From: Glaciecola petra
GTDB taxonomy: Bacteria > Pseudomonadota > Gammaproteobacteria > Enterobacterales > Alteromonadaceae
Assembly (NCBI RefSeq): GCF_031846345.1
Contig: NZ_JAVRHX010000004.1
Span: 248,001-312,000 of the forward strand
Direction: 5' to 3'
Length of the DNA: 64,000 nucleotides
The notes under the pieces were generated by a model. The model worked only from the letters and a program-made list of their open reading frames with translations, did not search any database and was not told the DNA's origin. This document shows positions 1 through 7,538 of the stretch, one piece after another (positions within the stretch are counted from its first letter, which is position 1; every line of letters starts with the position of its first letter). The position numbers and the translations under genes are program-made.

Positions 1-107
1 TTTTTAAAGCTGAGTGGCAAAAAGCAAGCTACATCGCCATTTTTCACAAATAAAAACTACAAACGATTATACACTATGGCCTTACATAAACAAAATCGCT
101 TACAATT

Positions 108-153
108 TTTACACTTAAGTATGATTTTTTAGTATAAAATTTACAATTAAGTA
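108..153 (+). repeat. 14-bp direct repeat pair, 32 bp apart
   Basis: TTTACACTTAAGTA at 108-121 recurs as TTTACAATTAAGTA at 140-153, with one mismatch. Start-to-start spacing is 32 bp, about three helical turns, so both copies would face the same side of the DNA. This arrangement suits cooperative binding of a regulator ahead of the polysaccharide gene. In DNA this AT-rich, chance remains a real alternative. Confidence 0.35.
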
Positions 154-230
154 CTAGTTTTACACATCTTGCATTAAACTTTTATTAAACCACGTAAAAT
201 TATCAATTATTACTTTATGTACTTCTAATT

Positions 231-258
231 TTGTTTATCATTAACTAAGCTTTATAAT
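231..258 (+). promoter_or_regulatory. Candidate sigma-70 promoter of the polysaccharide transferase gene
   Basis: A perfect TATAAT (253-258) is preceded after 16 bp by TTGTTT (231-236), which matches the first three bases of the -35 consensus. Transcription would begin near 265, leaving an untranslated leader of about 120 bases before the GTG at 384. The AT richness of the region makes chance matches likely. Confidence 0.35.
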
Positions 259-383
259 AAAAAGTAACTTGGTGTTTTTGTTGAACATCAGATAAAGTAC
301 GAAATATAAAAACAATAATAATGAAGTTTGTAAAATATTGAAGTTGCACGATTCACTACAAACACAATAGGCAATAATCAAAA

Positions 384-1811
384 GTGGCAAAAAAAAGTAG
401 AGTTAATCAAGATAATCGTAATGGTATTATCCAGTCGAATAAAAGCAGTTTTGCAACGCTTTATCGATTGGTCGATATTGTCACGATTACGCTAATATTC
501 TTTCTGGTGCTCTACTCGCGTGATGTATTGATTCAACAATCAATAATGCTCACTTTACTAGTGAGTATTATTTCATTTAACATACTGGCTGAAGCCTTAG
601 ACCTTTATCGGTCTTGGCGCACCCAGTCAAATACCTCTTTATTACGCATGACCATTGTTACGTGGGGTATAAGTAGCCTGGCAGTTTTGCTATGGGCTTA
701 TTTTTTTCCTAGTGCAGTGACATTTGACGACCAAACGCTTTGGCTGTTTTTATTTGCGGTAATGCCAGCTTTAATGCTGTGGCGAATGGTTTTCAGAGAA
801 ATCTTGTTCATTCAGCGAAAGCGCGGCCACAATAGTCGTTCAGCGGCTGTTATTGGCGCTACCGCAAGCGGATATAATTTATGTATGCAATTACTCGAAA
901 ACGACCAACTTGGGATTCAATTGTATGGATTATTCGATGACCGTGCGCCAAGCCGTTTACCCCACGAATTTCACAATCAAATAGCTGGAAACATAGCCGA
1001 TGTGCTAGCTGCCGCTAAAGAAGGAAAAATTGACTACATTTATATTGCTATGCCTATGAGTGCGGAAACCCGCATTATGGAAATTCTCAACCAATGTAGC
1101 GACACTACCTGTAACGTTTATATTATCCCTAACTTTTTCATATATAACCTATTAAATGCACGCTGGCAGTCGGTAGGTTCAGTGCAAACGCTGAGTGTTT
1201 TCGATACACCCTTTCAAGGAGCCAGTAACACTATTAAACGCATTGAAGACATCGTGCTCGGCAGTCTGATTTTGTTGATTATTAGCATTCCAATGTTGTG
1301 CATTGCCATTGGAATTAAATGCACGTCCAGAGGCCCTGTTATTTTTAAGCAGTTTAGATATGGCCTCGACGGTAAAAAAATAAAAGTTTACAAATTTCGT
1401 TCAATGACCGCTCAAGACAATGGTCCTGATGTAAAACAAGCGACTAAAGGTGATGCGCGCATCACCCCTTTTGGTCGATTTTTAAGGCGTACATCTTTAG
1501 ACGAATTACCTCAATTTATAAACGTATTACAAGGTCGAATGTCGATAGTTGGACCAAGACCACATGCAGTCGCGCACAACGAACAATACCGTAAACTTAT
1601 CGAGGGCTATATGCTACGTCATAAAGTCAAACCCGGTATTACAGGTTGGGCTCAAGTAAATGGTTTTAGGGGCGAAACAGAAACCGTGAATAAGATGGTA
1701 AAGCGCGTAGAATACGATTTAGATTATATTCATCGCTGGTCGGTTTGGCTTGACTTAAAAATTATAATCGCCACCGTTTTCAAAGGCTTCTTAGACAAAA
1801 ATGCCTACTAA
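384..1811 (+). CDS. Undecaprenyl-phosphate glucose-1-phosphate transferase (WcaJ/PssY-like)
   Basis: An integral membrane enzyme that starts exopolysaccharide repeat units by moving a hexose-1-phosphate (usually glucose) from UDP-sugar onto undecaprenyl phosphate. The 475-residue protein has four or five N-terminal membrane segments (about 25-140), a Rossmann-like CoA-binding-type domain (about 150-260), one further membrane segment near 285-310, and a C-terminal bacterial sugar transferase domain. That domain carries the family motifs KFRSM, SLDELPQ, GPRP and PGITGWAQVNG. The start is GTG, since no other initiator lies near the N-terminus; an AGG sits about 14 bases upstream. It ends inside the region where the next gene could begin. 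No other polysaccharide genes are visible, so it may be the edge of a cluster to the left or a lone initiating enzyme. The exact sugar cannot be read from sequence. Confidence 0.9.
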   Translation: MAKKSRVNQDNRNGIIQSNKSSFATLYRLVDIVTITLIFFLVLYSRDVLIQQSIMLTLLVSIISFNILAEALDLYRSWRTQSNTSLLRMTIVTWGISSLAVLLWAYFFPSAVTFDDQTLWLFLFAVMPALMLWRMVFREILFIQRKRGHNSRSAAVIGATASGYNLCMQLLENDQLGIQLYGLFDDRAPSRLPHEFHNQIAGNIADVLAAAKEGKIDYIYIAMPMSAETRIMEILNQCSDTTCNVYIIPNFFIYNLLNARWQSVGSVQTLSVFDTPFQGASNTIKRIEDIVLGSLILLIISIPMLCIAIGIKCTSRGPVIFKQFRYGLDGKKIKVYKFRSMTAQDNGPDVKQATKGDARITPFGRFLRRTSLDELPQFINVLQGRMSIVGPRPHAVAHNEQYRKLIEGYMLRHKVKPGITGWAQVNGFRGETETVNKMVKRVEYDLDYIHRWSVWLDLKIIIATVFKGFLDKNAY

Positions 1812-1824
1812 GTCTAGATTGAAT

Positions 1825-2724
1825 ATGTCTATTCCTTTAGTATTTGACCCCATATACAGCCAGCTCGATTTACCCACAAAACATCGTTTTCCAATACAAA
1901 AATATCAAGGGATAAAAGATCGTCTTATCGCAGAAGGAGTATCTGAAAAACAGTTCTATCAACCCTCTCCACTCAAGCAGCAAGAACTTAGCTCAGTGTA
2001 TGACCCTACGTATATTAATCAATTAGTAAACGGTACTTTGGATCGTAAAGCAATGCGTCGAATCGGTTTTGAATGGTCAGAACAATTAGTGAACCGGACG
2101 TTAACCGCTGCATCTGGCACTGTACTTACCGCGAATTTAGCCTTAAAGCACGGTAAAGCACTCAATTTAACCGGTGGATACCATCACGCTTTTGCTAATT
2201 TTGGTTCAGGTTTTTGCATGATCAATGATTTATATTTGGCCGCGTTAAGTATGTTGCAAAACGACAATATTGAGCAGGTATTAATCTTTGATTGTGATGT
2301 ACACCAAGGTGACGGCACCGCTAAACTCGCGGCCAATAATAATGCCGTTTACACAGTATCCATCCATGGTGAAAAAAACTTCCCTTACAGAAAACAACAA
2401 TCTGATCTCGACTTTGGCTTAGCAAAAGGTACCCAAGACAAAGACTATTTAGAGCTTGTAGAGCAGGCACTTAACTTAGCGTTTACTTACTGCAATCCAG
2501 ACGCCGTAATATATGATGCAGGTGTTGATATACATAGCAACGACGATTTAGGACACTTAGATATTTCAACTCAAGGTGTTTTTGAACGTGACCAACTGGT
2601 TTTTGATATTTGCGAAGAAAAACAATTACCCATTGCAGCCGTTATCGGAGGTGGTTACCAAAGAGATATTGATGCTCTAGTCGACGCGCATATACAACTT
2701 TTTAAGGCCGCTAAGGTAATTTAA
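1825..2724 (+). CDS. Histone deacetylase family protein (zinc amidohydrolase)
   Basis: A member of the arginase/deacetylase fold that hydrolyses acetyl-amide bonds; bacterial members act on acetylpolyamines, acetyl-lysine or other small acetylated amines. About 299 residues. It shows the family signatures in order: GGYHHA, GFC..ND, DCDVHQGDGT with zinc-binding Asp and His, the YDAGVDIH zinc motif, and a C-terminal GGGY. I chose ATG 1825 because MSIPLVFDP fits the family N-terminus; an in-frame ATG at 1801 would overlap the previous gene by 11 bases. Neither start has a clear ribosome site, so translational coupling to the transferase gene is likely. Whether it deacetylates polysaccharide precursors, polyamines or protein is unknown; the proximity to the sugar transferase is only suggestive. 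Confidence 0.88.
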   Translation: MSIPLVFDPIYSQLDLPTKHRFPIQKYQGIKDRLIAEGVSEKQFYQPSPLKQQELSSVYDPTYINQLVNGTLDRKAMRRIGFEWSEQLVNRTLTAASGTVLTANLALKHGKALNLTGGYHHAFANFGSGFCMINDLYLAALSMLQNDNIEQVLIFDCDVHQGDGTAKLAANNNAVYTVSIHGEKNFPYRKQQSDLDFGLAKGTQDKDYLELVEQALNLAFTYCNPDAVIYDAGVDIHSNDDLGHLDISTQGVFERDQLVFDICEEKQLPIAAVIGGGYQRDIDALVDAHIQLFKAAKVI

Positions 2725-2777
2725 TGCCTTAGGCCACCATAAATTTCATTTCACCTTGACTTTGGCAATCAAAATGA

Positions 2778-2806
2778 TTGCATCATAGCTCACCACACTT
2801 TATAAT
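2778..2806 (+). promoter_or_regulatory. Sigma-70 promoter of the WYL regulator gene
   Basis: TTGCAT (2778-2783) and a perfect TATAAT (2801-2806) are separated by exactly 17 bp. The predicted transcription start falls at about 2813, inside the LexA-like palindrome at 2807-2822 and about 60 bases before the ATG at 2876. The -35 matches consensus at three of six positions, and the -10 matches at all six. Confidence 0.6.
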
Positions 2807-2822
2807 CTGTATATATTTACAG
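2807..2822 (+). promoter_or_regulatory. LexA-type SOS box upstream of the WYL regulator gene
   Basis: CTGTATATATTTACAG fits the gammaproteobacterial LexA consensus CTGT-N8-ACAG, with an AT-only alternating centre and a TA on the right flank as in strong E. coli boxes. It sits directly after the -10 box and covers the predicted start of transcription, the usual position for LexA repression. It suggests that the WYL gene, and perhaps the TerB-like gene after it, is induced by DNA damage. LexA itself is not in the window, so this rests on the known gammaproteobacterial motif. Confidence 0.65.
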
Positions 2823-2823
2823 T

Positions 2824-2855
2824 AGTTCTCTATTTAACCAGTTCTCTATTTAACC
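2824..2855 (+). repeat. Perfect 16-bp tandem duplication in the WYL gene leader
   Basis: AGTTCTCTATTTAACC occurs twice head to tail without a mismatch (2824-2839 and 2840-2855), between the SOS box and the ATG at 2876. It could be a two-copy operator for the gene's own DNA-binding product, or a recent slippage duplication. Characterised CapW/BrxR regulators bind inverted repeats near their own promoters, so a direct repeat would be unusual. Confidence 0.8.
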
Positions 2856-2875
2856 AATAACGGAACATATTTACT

Positions 2876-3784
2876 ATGAAAATTAGTGCAGTGTACGCTG
2901 AGTCAAAACCTTTTATTGAAAGCTTATCAACGTCTCAGAAAGAACGTTTGGCGTTTATTGATTTTAACCTGCAGTTTTTTAGCAAAATCTCACGAAGTGA
3001 CTTAATAAGTCGTTTTAAAACCGGTTTGGCCGCCAGTACACGTGATTTTGCGGCTTATCGTGATATTGCCAAAAACAATTTGAACCTTGATCACAGCACC
3101 AAACATTATTGGCGTACACCACAATTTGAACCCGTGTTCCAATTTTCCGCAGAATCCATTTTACAATCGGTTAGCAAAGGATTCAGTGATGGTATTACTG
3201 CTCCTTCACAACCTTCTGAACATTGCTTTGACGCTGTGTCGTTAATACATCCTAATGTACATATTATCGCCGCACTCATGCGGACTATTCATAATCGGCT
3301 TGCCTGCCAAGTCAAATATGTATCCATCAGTTCAGGTGAAAGTACTCGCATAATTGTACCTCACTCTATTATCAATAATGGACATAGATGGCATGTGCGC
3401 GCCTTTGACCAAAAGTCTGGGGCATTCCGCGACTTTGTTTGCACAAGATTTACTCAAGTAAATTGCACAGAAACGCCCGCTCTTCCCAAGCAGCTAGCTC
3501 GCAGCGACGAACAGTTCAATCGTTTGGTATCACTTATACTCATGGTTCATCCAGATATTAGCCATACACAAGCCATTGAGATGGACTATGGCATGCAAAA
3601 CGGTGAGCGAGTAATGCAAGTACGAGCCGCCTTAGCAGCCTATGTGCTTAGATACTGGCAAGTAGACTGTTCTTTTGAACATCGAATACTCAATCAAGGC
3701 TGTCAGTTGGCTTTAAAAAATCACGAAGTTTTAGCCAGTATCGAGAGCCCTCAACTGGCACCGGGTTTTACACCAAAAAAGTGA
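2876..3784 (+). CDS. WYL-domain transcriptional regulator, CapW/BrxR-like
   Basis: A predicted DNA-binding regulator of 302 residues. Residues about 22-80 resemble the winged-helix N-terminus of the CapW/BrxR family: a run containing ISRSDLISRF, then a helix ending in YRDIAKNNL, then HYWRTPQFEPVF. A central domain (about 140-197) has the WYL fold pattern, with RWHVRAFD replacing the usual WYL core and conserved basic residues R159, R171, R175 and R185. The C-terminal third suits the dimerising WCX region. Relatives control CBASS and BREX phage-defence operons and respond to DNA damage or a ligand. No defence effector is recognisable here; the neighbours are an HDAC-like gene upstream and a TerB-like gene 56 bases downstream. 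The LexA-like box, strong -10 and tandem repeat just upstream point to damage-linked control. It may be an orphan or housekeeping branch of the family. Confidence 0.8.
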   Translation: MKISAVYAESKPFIESLSTSQKERLAFIDFNLQFFSKISRSDLISRFKTGLAASTRDFAAYRDIAKNNLNLDHSTKHYWRTPQFEPVFQFSAESILQSVSKGFSDGITAPSQPSEHCFDAVSLIHPNVHIIAALMRTIHNRLACQVKYVSISSGESTRIIVPHSIINNGHRWHVRAFDQKSGAFRDFVCTRFTQVNCTETPALPKQLARSDEQFNRLVSLILMVHPDISHTQAIEMDYGMQNGERVMQVRAALAAYVLRYWQVDCSFEHRILNQGCQLALKNHEVLASIESPQLAPGFTPKK

Positions 3785-3840
3785 ACTAATAACACCTAGT
3801 AGCGTCTATACAATTCGTATTAATGTGAGTGAGCGCAAAT

Positions 3841-4311
3841 ATGTCAGATTTAGAGTCTAATAGTAATTCAAATACTGCTGCAGTTGCTGCCAAAAAAACA
3901 CCTACAAAAAACAATGGTATGGAACAACGAAGAGTACTAGGCTTGAAAGATGCACAAAATTTTAATGAGGACTTGATTAAGCTGGCAGTTTTGCTTTATC
4001 AAATTGACGGCAAAGTAACACTTTCTGAACAAGATTATTTCGAGAGTTTAGTCAACAACATGGATTGGCATAACGGAGTCTCGTTAGAAGCCTTTATAAA
4101 CGACGCTATTCATCAAAGCCGTTTAGCTATTGACCAATATGAAACAAAAGAGTTTTTATTTAGTTTAAGTGCTGGCCTTAACCACGACCCTGCCACCGCA
4201 CTAGAAATGGCGATGGCTATTACACAAGTTGACGGTAACAGAAGTGAAGATGAACTCGAACTATTATCATTACTTTCTAATAGAGTCTTGGCAAAGGGCC
4301 TTGTCGCTTAA
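3841..4311 (+). CDS. TerB-like small protein
   Basis: About 156 residues. After a low-complexity polar N-terminus (Ser/Asn/Ala/Lys, about 40 residues) comes an acidic helical domain. Its repeated LAVLLYQIDGKVTLSEQ and AMAITQVDGNRSEDEL segments resemble the paired metal-binding helices of TerB/TerB-like domains, associated with tellurite resistance, phage inhibition and envelope stress. I chose ATG 3841, with a GAG seven bases upstream; a GTG at 3829 would add four residues. It follows the WYL regulator in the same direction and may be co-transcribed with it. No other ter genes are present, so a tellurite role is not supported. The assignment rests on pattern resemblance only. Confidence 0.6.
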   Translation: MSDLESNSNSNTAAVAAKKTPTKNNGMEQRRVLGLKDAQNFNEDLIKLAVLLYQIDGKVTLSEQDYFESLVNNMDWHNGVSLEAFINDAIHQSRLAIDQYETKEFLFSLSAGLNHDPATALEMAMAITQVDGNRSEDELELLSLLSNRVLAKGLVA

Positions 4312-4350
4312 GCATATTAGGTATAGCTTCTTAGGTATAGCAACTGATTC

Positions 4351-5130
4351 TTACTGCTTAGCAAGTTTCGATTGCGCATCTACAGACACCGCCGAATTAG
4401 CATCGCCTACCTTAAATATTTTTCCGTATTTTTTACACAGTGCAAAAGAGAGCACGCTCCCAATAACACCGGGCGCTATCCAAAAAATCACTTGGTAACT
4501 GCCTGCGGCATCTAAAAATTGGCGACCACCAAAGGCCAAAAACGCAGTATAGGCACCTATACCTGAACCTATCATACTGCCTACGTGTTCTAAAATATAT
4601 GCACGTACACCCACTGATTTTCTGTAGATATAGTGCAACATACCAGCGCCTATTAACATACCTAAAATACCGAATACAGTATGTAATATATTAGAGCGTA
4701 CAATGCCTATACCAATAAACAGAGGACCACAAGCGAATAACAAGGCAATTGGCGCAACATAAGCAAATGTCCGTAATTTAGCGCGGTTCTCTTTGGCCCG
4801 CAAAACCGCATCACCGTGTTTTGTCGAGGTATAACTGAGTAATGCCAAATAAAGTAAAAAACTCCAAAAGTAGCGAATACTTTCGGCTATTTCAGCTGCG
4901 TTTTCTCGATCTGCATATTCATGCTTAATCGTTAACGGTATTGCTAAAACTAAGGCCGCCATAATGGCACCTGTACCTGCAACTGCATACATAACATTTC
5001 GGTAATATCGCCCAAATTTCTTATGGTTTAACTGTCCTTTTTTGGTATACATCGGTACCCAAAATAATATTAAAGCGGTACTACCAAATATAATGTGTAA
5101 AATAAATAAGCTGGAGTGTAAGTAAGTCAT
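4351..5130 (-). CDS. DUF2306-like multi-pass membrane protein
   Basis: A 259-residue inner-membrane protein with seven or eight hydrophobic segments. The N-terminus carries a short HSSLFILHIIFGSTALILFW helix and a KKGQLNHKKFGRYYR loop that resembles the DUF2306 family of predicted membrane proteins. Histidines and arginines near the membrane faces (HIIFG, HGD, HTVFG) are conserved-looking but have no known role. It is transcribed divergently from the NarL-type sensor kinase at 5324, with 193 bases between them, so it is a reasonable candidate target of that two-component system. The C-terminal 20 residues are polar and probably cytoplasmic. Function unknown. Confidence 0.65.
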   Translation of the reverse strand: MTYLHSSLFILHIIFGSTALILFWVPMYTKKGQLNHKKFGRYYRNVMYAVAGTGAIMAALVLAIPLTIKHEYADRENAAEIAESIRYFWSFLLYLALLSYTSTKHGDAVLRAKENRAKLRTFAYVAPIALLFACGPLFIGIGIVRSNILHTVFGILGMLIGAGMLHYIYRKSVGVRAYILEHVGSMIGSGIGAYTAFLAFGGRQFLDAAGSYQVIFWIAPGVIGSVLSFALCKKYGKIFKVGDANSAVSVDAQSKLAKQ

Positions 5131-5323
5131 GTTAAACCTTTTTTGAGCTGAGTCTTAACTTAAGGTCATCTTAAACCACTATACAAAAAAGCATTAGTGC
5201 TAGATGTCACATTTTGTAAAAGTGACTTTTGGCCTATATTGCACAATTGAGGTTTACTGATAAGCTTACAAACAAAACCAACACAAATTGATGTGTACAG
5301 TATTAACTCTAGGGAAATAAAAC

Positions 5324-6475
5324 ATGGGCACTAAAGATAAAAAGTCGATCATTTCACTAGAGAATTCATCTGCGATCGCAACCTGGGCAATTGTCACCGG
5401 TATCAGTATTTATTTTCTTGTTAGCAATAGTAATTTTAGTGCACTATATGCTTTTTTTACGTTTCTCGCTTGCTCCCTTTATATGGCATTGTGGTTAGTT
5501 GCTACTAGTCACAGCGAATCGATTAAACCCTTGTTTCGTCTTTCCTGCACTATATTGTTATTTTTCTCCGTTATCCTTATTTATTTTTTGGTTCCCTTTC
5601 CGTTTGTTGCAATCTTCATGGTGATTTTTAGTGCTATCACTCCTTATTATATGAGCATCAAGCGTGCATTAATGCTCTCTCCCTTTTGGGCTTTACCTCA
5701 ATTTTTAATATTCGAGTTTTACTGGCAACAATCAGGTTCTTTGTTAAGTGCGATGCTATTTTGGACCTTCAATATTTTTGCTTTAGTCATGGTAAATACC
5801 ACGCTTAGAGAGCGTGAAGCTCGTATGCAGGTTGAATTATCTAACCGCCAACTGAAAGCTACGCAATCGTTGTTAAACGAAGCAGTTAAACAAAGTGAAC
5901 GCGTGAGAATTGCGCGAAATATTCATGATTTGTTGGGGCATCACTTAACTGCACTAACCATTAACTTGCAGGTTGCTTCACATAAGTCTAGCGGAGAAGT
6001 CAAAGAGTCTGTAGAGCAATGTCATCAATTGGCAAAACTGTTATTAAGCGATGTACGAGAAGCTGTAAGTGATATACGTGAAAAGAGCCAACTTGATTTA
6101 AAAGCCAGTATTGAACAAATGCTAGAAAAACTTCCTGATTTAGACGTTGCACTGGCTTATCCAGATGATATGGCAATTACTGATATTCAAATTGCCGACA
6201 CTATATTAAAAAGTATTCAAGAAAGTATTACCAATACAATGCGCCATGCTCAGGGTAAAAATGTAAAGGTGGATATTCATTTTGATAGCGAGAAACAAAC
6301 TAATCTGCATATTGAAATTGAAAATGATGGTAAAATGCCAAAAGAAATTACATTCGGAAATGGTTTAAAAGGAATAATAGAGCGCGTAAATGCGATTCAA
6401 GGTAACGTCGAATTTATCTTAAAACAAGGTAAGTTTTATACGCTTATCCAAATTCCGGTCATGCAACATGATTAA
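5324..6475 (+). CDS. Sensor histidine kinase, NarL/DesK type
   Basis: A membrane sensor kinase of 383 residues. Five or six N-terminal membrane segments (about 17-160) have almost no periplasmic loops, which suggests that it senses the membrane itself, as DesK does. A short coiled coil (about 163-190) leads into a HisKA_3 dimerisation helix with the phospho-acceptor H201 in the RIARNIHDLLGH motif. A HATPase_c domain follows, with an N-box in ESITNTMRHA and a GNGLKGIIERV G-box. ATG 5324 follows a GGGAAATAAAAC leader. The gene overlaps its response regulator by 8 bases, so the two are translationally coupled. The signal is unknown; the closest visible candidate target is the divergent DUF2306-like gene. 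Confidence 0.9.
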   Translation: MGTKDKKSIISLENSSAIATWAIVTGISIYFLVSNSNFSALYAFFTFLACSLYMALWLVATSHSESIKPLFRLSCTILLFFSVILIYFLVPFPFVAIFMVIFSAITPYYMSIKRALMLSPFWALPQFLIFEFYWQQSGSLLSAMLFWTFNIFALVMVNTTLREREARMQVELSNRQLKATQSLLNEAVKQSERVRIARNIHDLLGHHLTALTINLQVASHKSSGEVKESVEQCHQLAKLLLSDVREAVSDIREKSQLDLKASIEQMLEKLPDLDVALAYPDDMAITDIQIADTILKSIQESITNTMRHAQGKNVKVDIHFDSEKQTNLHIEIENDGKMPKEITFGNGLKGIIERVNAIQGNVEFILKQGKFYTLIQIPVMQHD

Positions 6476-7127
6476 TGTACTTTTGGTCGACGACCAAACG
6501 CTAGTGCGCCAGGGTATTCGTAGTTTGTTGGCCTTATCCGAGCAAGTAGCCGTAGTAGGTGAAGCGCAAAATGGTTTACAAGCTTTAGAGATACTGCTTG
6601 AACAAGATGAAAGCTGCGCAAATGCAATAGACCTTGTTCTTATGGATATTCGTATGCCCAGTATGACGGGTATTGAAGCACTCATGGAGCTTAATGAAAA
6701 ACAAATAGATATCCCGGTTATTATGCTAACCACTTTTGACGATCACGAATCGGTTATGCAGGCGATAAAAGCGGGTGCTAAAGGATATTTGTTGAAAGAC
6801 GTGTCTTTAGAAACACTAGTCGACAGCATTGAAACTGTGCATAAAGGCGAAACACTTATACAACCAGCAATTACAGAGCGCCTTATCCAAGGTTTACAAG
6901 GTAAAAAGGGTGAGTTTGAAGCGTCTGAAATGCCAGAACCTTTGAGTAAGCGAGAGACTGAAATTTTGAGACTAATGGCTGCTGGGTGTTCTAACCGCGA
7001 AATGGCCGAGAGTCTATTTAAATCAGAAGGAACGATCAAAAATCAGGTCTCGAGTATTTTAAGCAAATTAGGGGTGCGTGACCGCACCCGAGCAGTGCTA
7101 AAAGCGATTGAATTAGGCATTATGTGA
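6468..7127 (+). CDS. NarL/FixJ-family response regulator
   Basis: Cognate regulator of the preceding kinase; 219 residues. The receiver domain (1-125) has the acidic pair D8/D9, the phospho-acceptor D60 in VLMDIRMP, a Thr in MLTTFD and the conserved Lys in YLLKD. The C-terminal LuxR-type helix-turn-helix (about 153-215) begins LSKRETEILRLMAAG and contains GTIKNQVSSILSKL, typical of DNA-binding NarL regulators. It starts 8 bases inside the kinase gene. The next gene is convergent and ends 3 bases after it, with no visible terminator between them. Confidence 0.93.
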   Translation: MINVLLVDDQTLVRQGIRSLLALSEQVAVVGEAQNGLQALEILLEQDESCANAIDLVLMDIRMPSMTGIEALMELNEKQIDIPVIMLTTFDDHESVMQAIKAGAKGYLLKDVSLETLVDSIETVHKGETLIQPAITERLIQGLQGKKGEFEASEMPEPLSKRETEILRLMAAGCSNREMAESLFKSEGTIKNQVSSILSKLGVRDRTRAVLKAIELGIM

Positions 7128-7130
7128 GTA

Positions 7131-7517
7131 TTAATTATTAGCTTTTGTGTCAGCTTCGTTTTTTAGTTTACTTGGCTCAATGCTGGTTACGCCCTTTGTG
7201 GGATTGAACACACTTAATTCATTATCAGACAAGGTACGAATAGGTTGAGTGCGAACACACATTAGATCTTCTGCTACTTCACGACAAAAGCCTTGATGCA
7301 AACGATTCGTTTTCAAAATATAACTGCAACTTGCTTGTTGTTTCTTTTCATCGCACGCCTGCCATGCAAGCTTATTATGATGGCCGTCATGACACACTGC
7401 TGCTGCAGACACTAGCAATAAGGCAACAAGTAGACTTAGTTTACTGCATGATTTACTGCATGATCTATTGCTTGAGTTTCTACTTGATAAGTTGGTAGAG
7501 GATATAAATTTTTTCAT
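7131..7517 (-). CDS. Small secreted cysteine-containing protein
   Basis: A 128-residue protein of unknown function. The N-terminus is unusually Ser/Asn/Cys/Lys-rich (two KSCSK-like units, matching a short DNA duplication) and is followed by a hydrophobic stretch LLVALLLVSAAAVCHDGHH that looks like a signal peptide. The mature part has a regularly spaced set of cysteines (C-D-E-K, CSYI, CREV, CVRT), suggesting disulfides in the periplasm, and a polar, probably disordered C-terminus. It lies 21 bases downstream of the YHYH lipoprotein gene on the same strand, so the two probably form an operon. I recognise no family. Confidence 0.6.
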   Translation of the reverse strand: MKKFISSTNLSSRNSSNRSCSKSCSKLSLLVALLLVSAAAVCHDGHHNKLAWQACDEKKQQASCSYILKTNRLHQGFCREVAEDLMCVRTQPIRTLSDNELSVFNPTKGVTSIEPSKLKNEADTKANN

Positions 7518-7538
7518 GATCGCTTCCTAATAAATGCG

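Larger units (their letters stand above)
1..383. other. AT-rich gene-free leader
   Basis: No convincing gene lies here. The stretch is very AT-rich and precedes the sugar-phosphate transferase gene at 384. It holds a pair of 14-bp direct repeats (108-153) and a candidate sigma-70 promoter (231-258), both listed separately. It probably serves as the upstream control region of the polysaccharide gene. What lies left of position 1 cannot be seen. Confidence 0.5.

Noticed and set aside
3841..4311. Tellurite resistance operon
   Set aside because: Only a TerB-like domain is present; terA, C, D, E and Z are absent.
2876..5130. Complete phage-defence island (CBASS, BREX or similar)
   Set aside because: No cyclase, nuclease, methyltransferase, effector or mobility gene is present; only the regulator resembles such systems.
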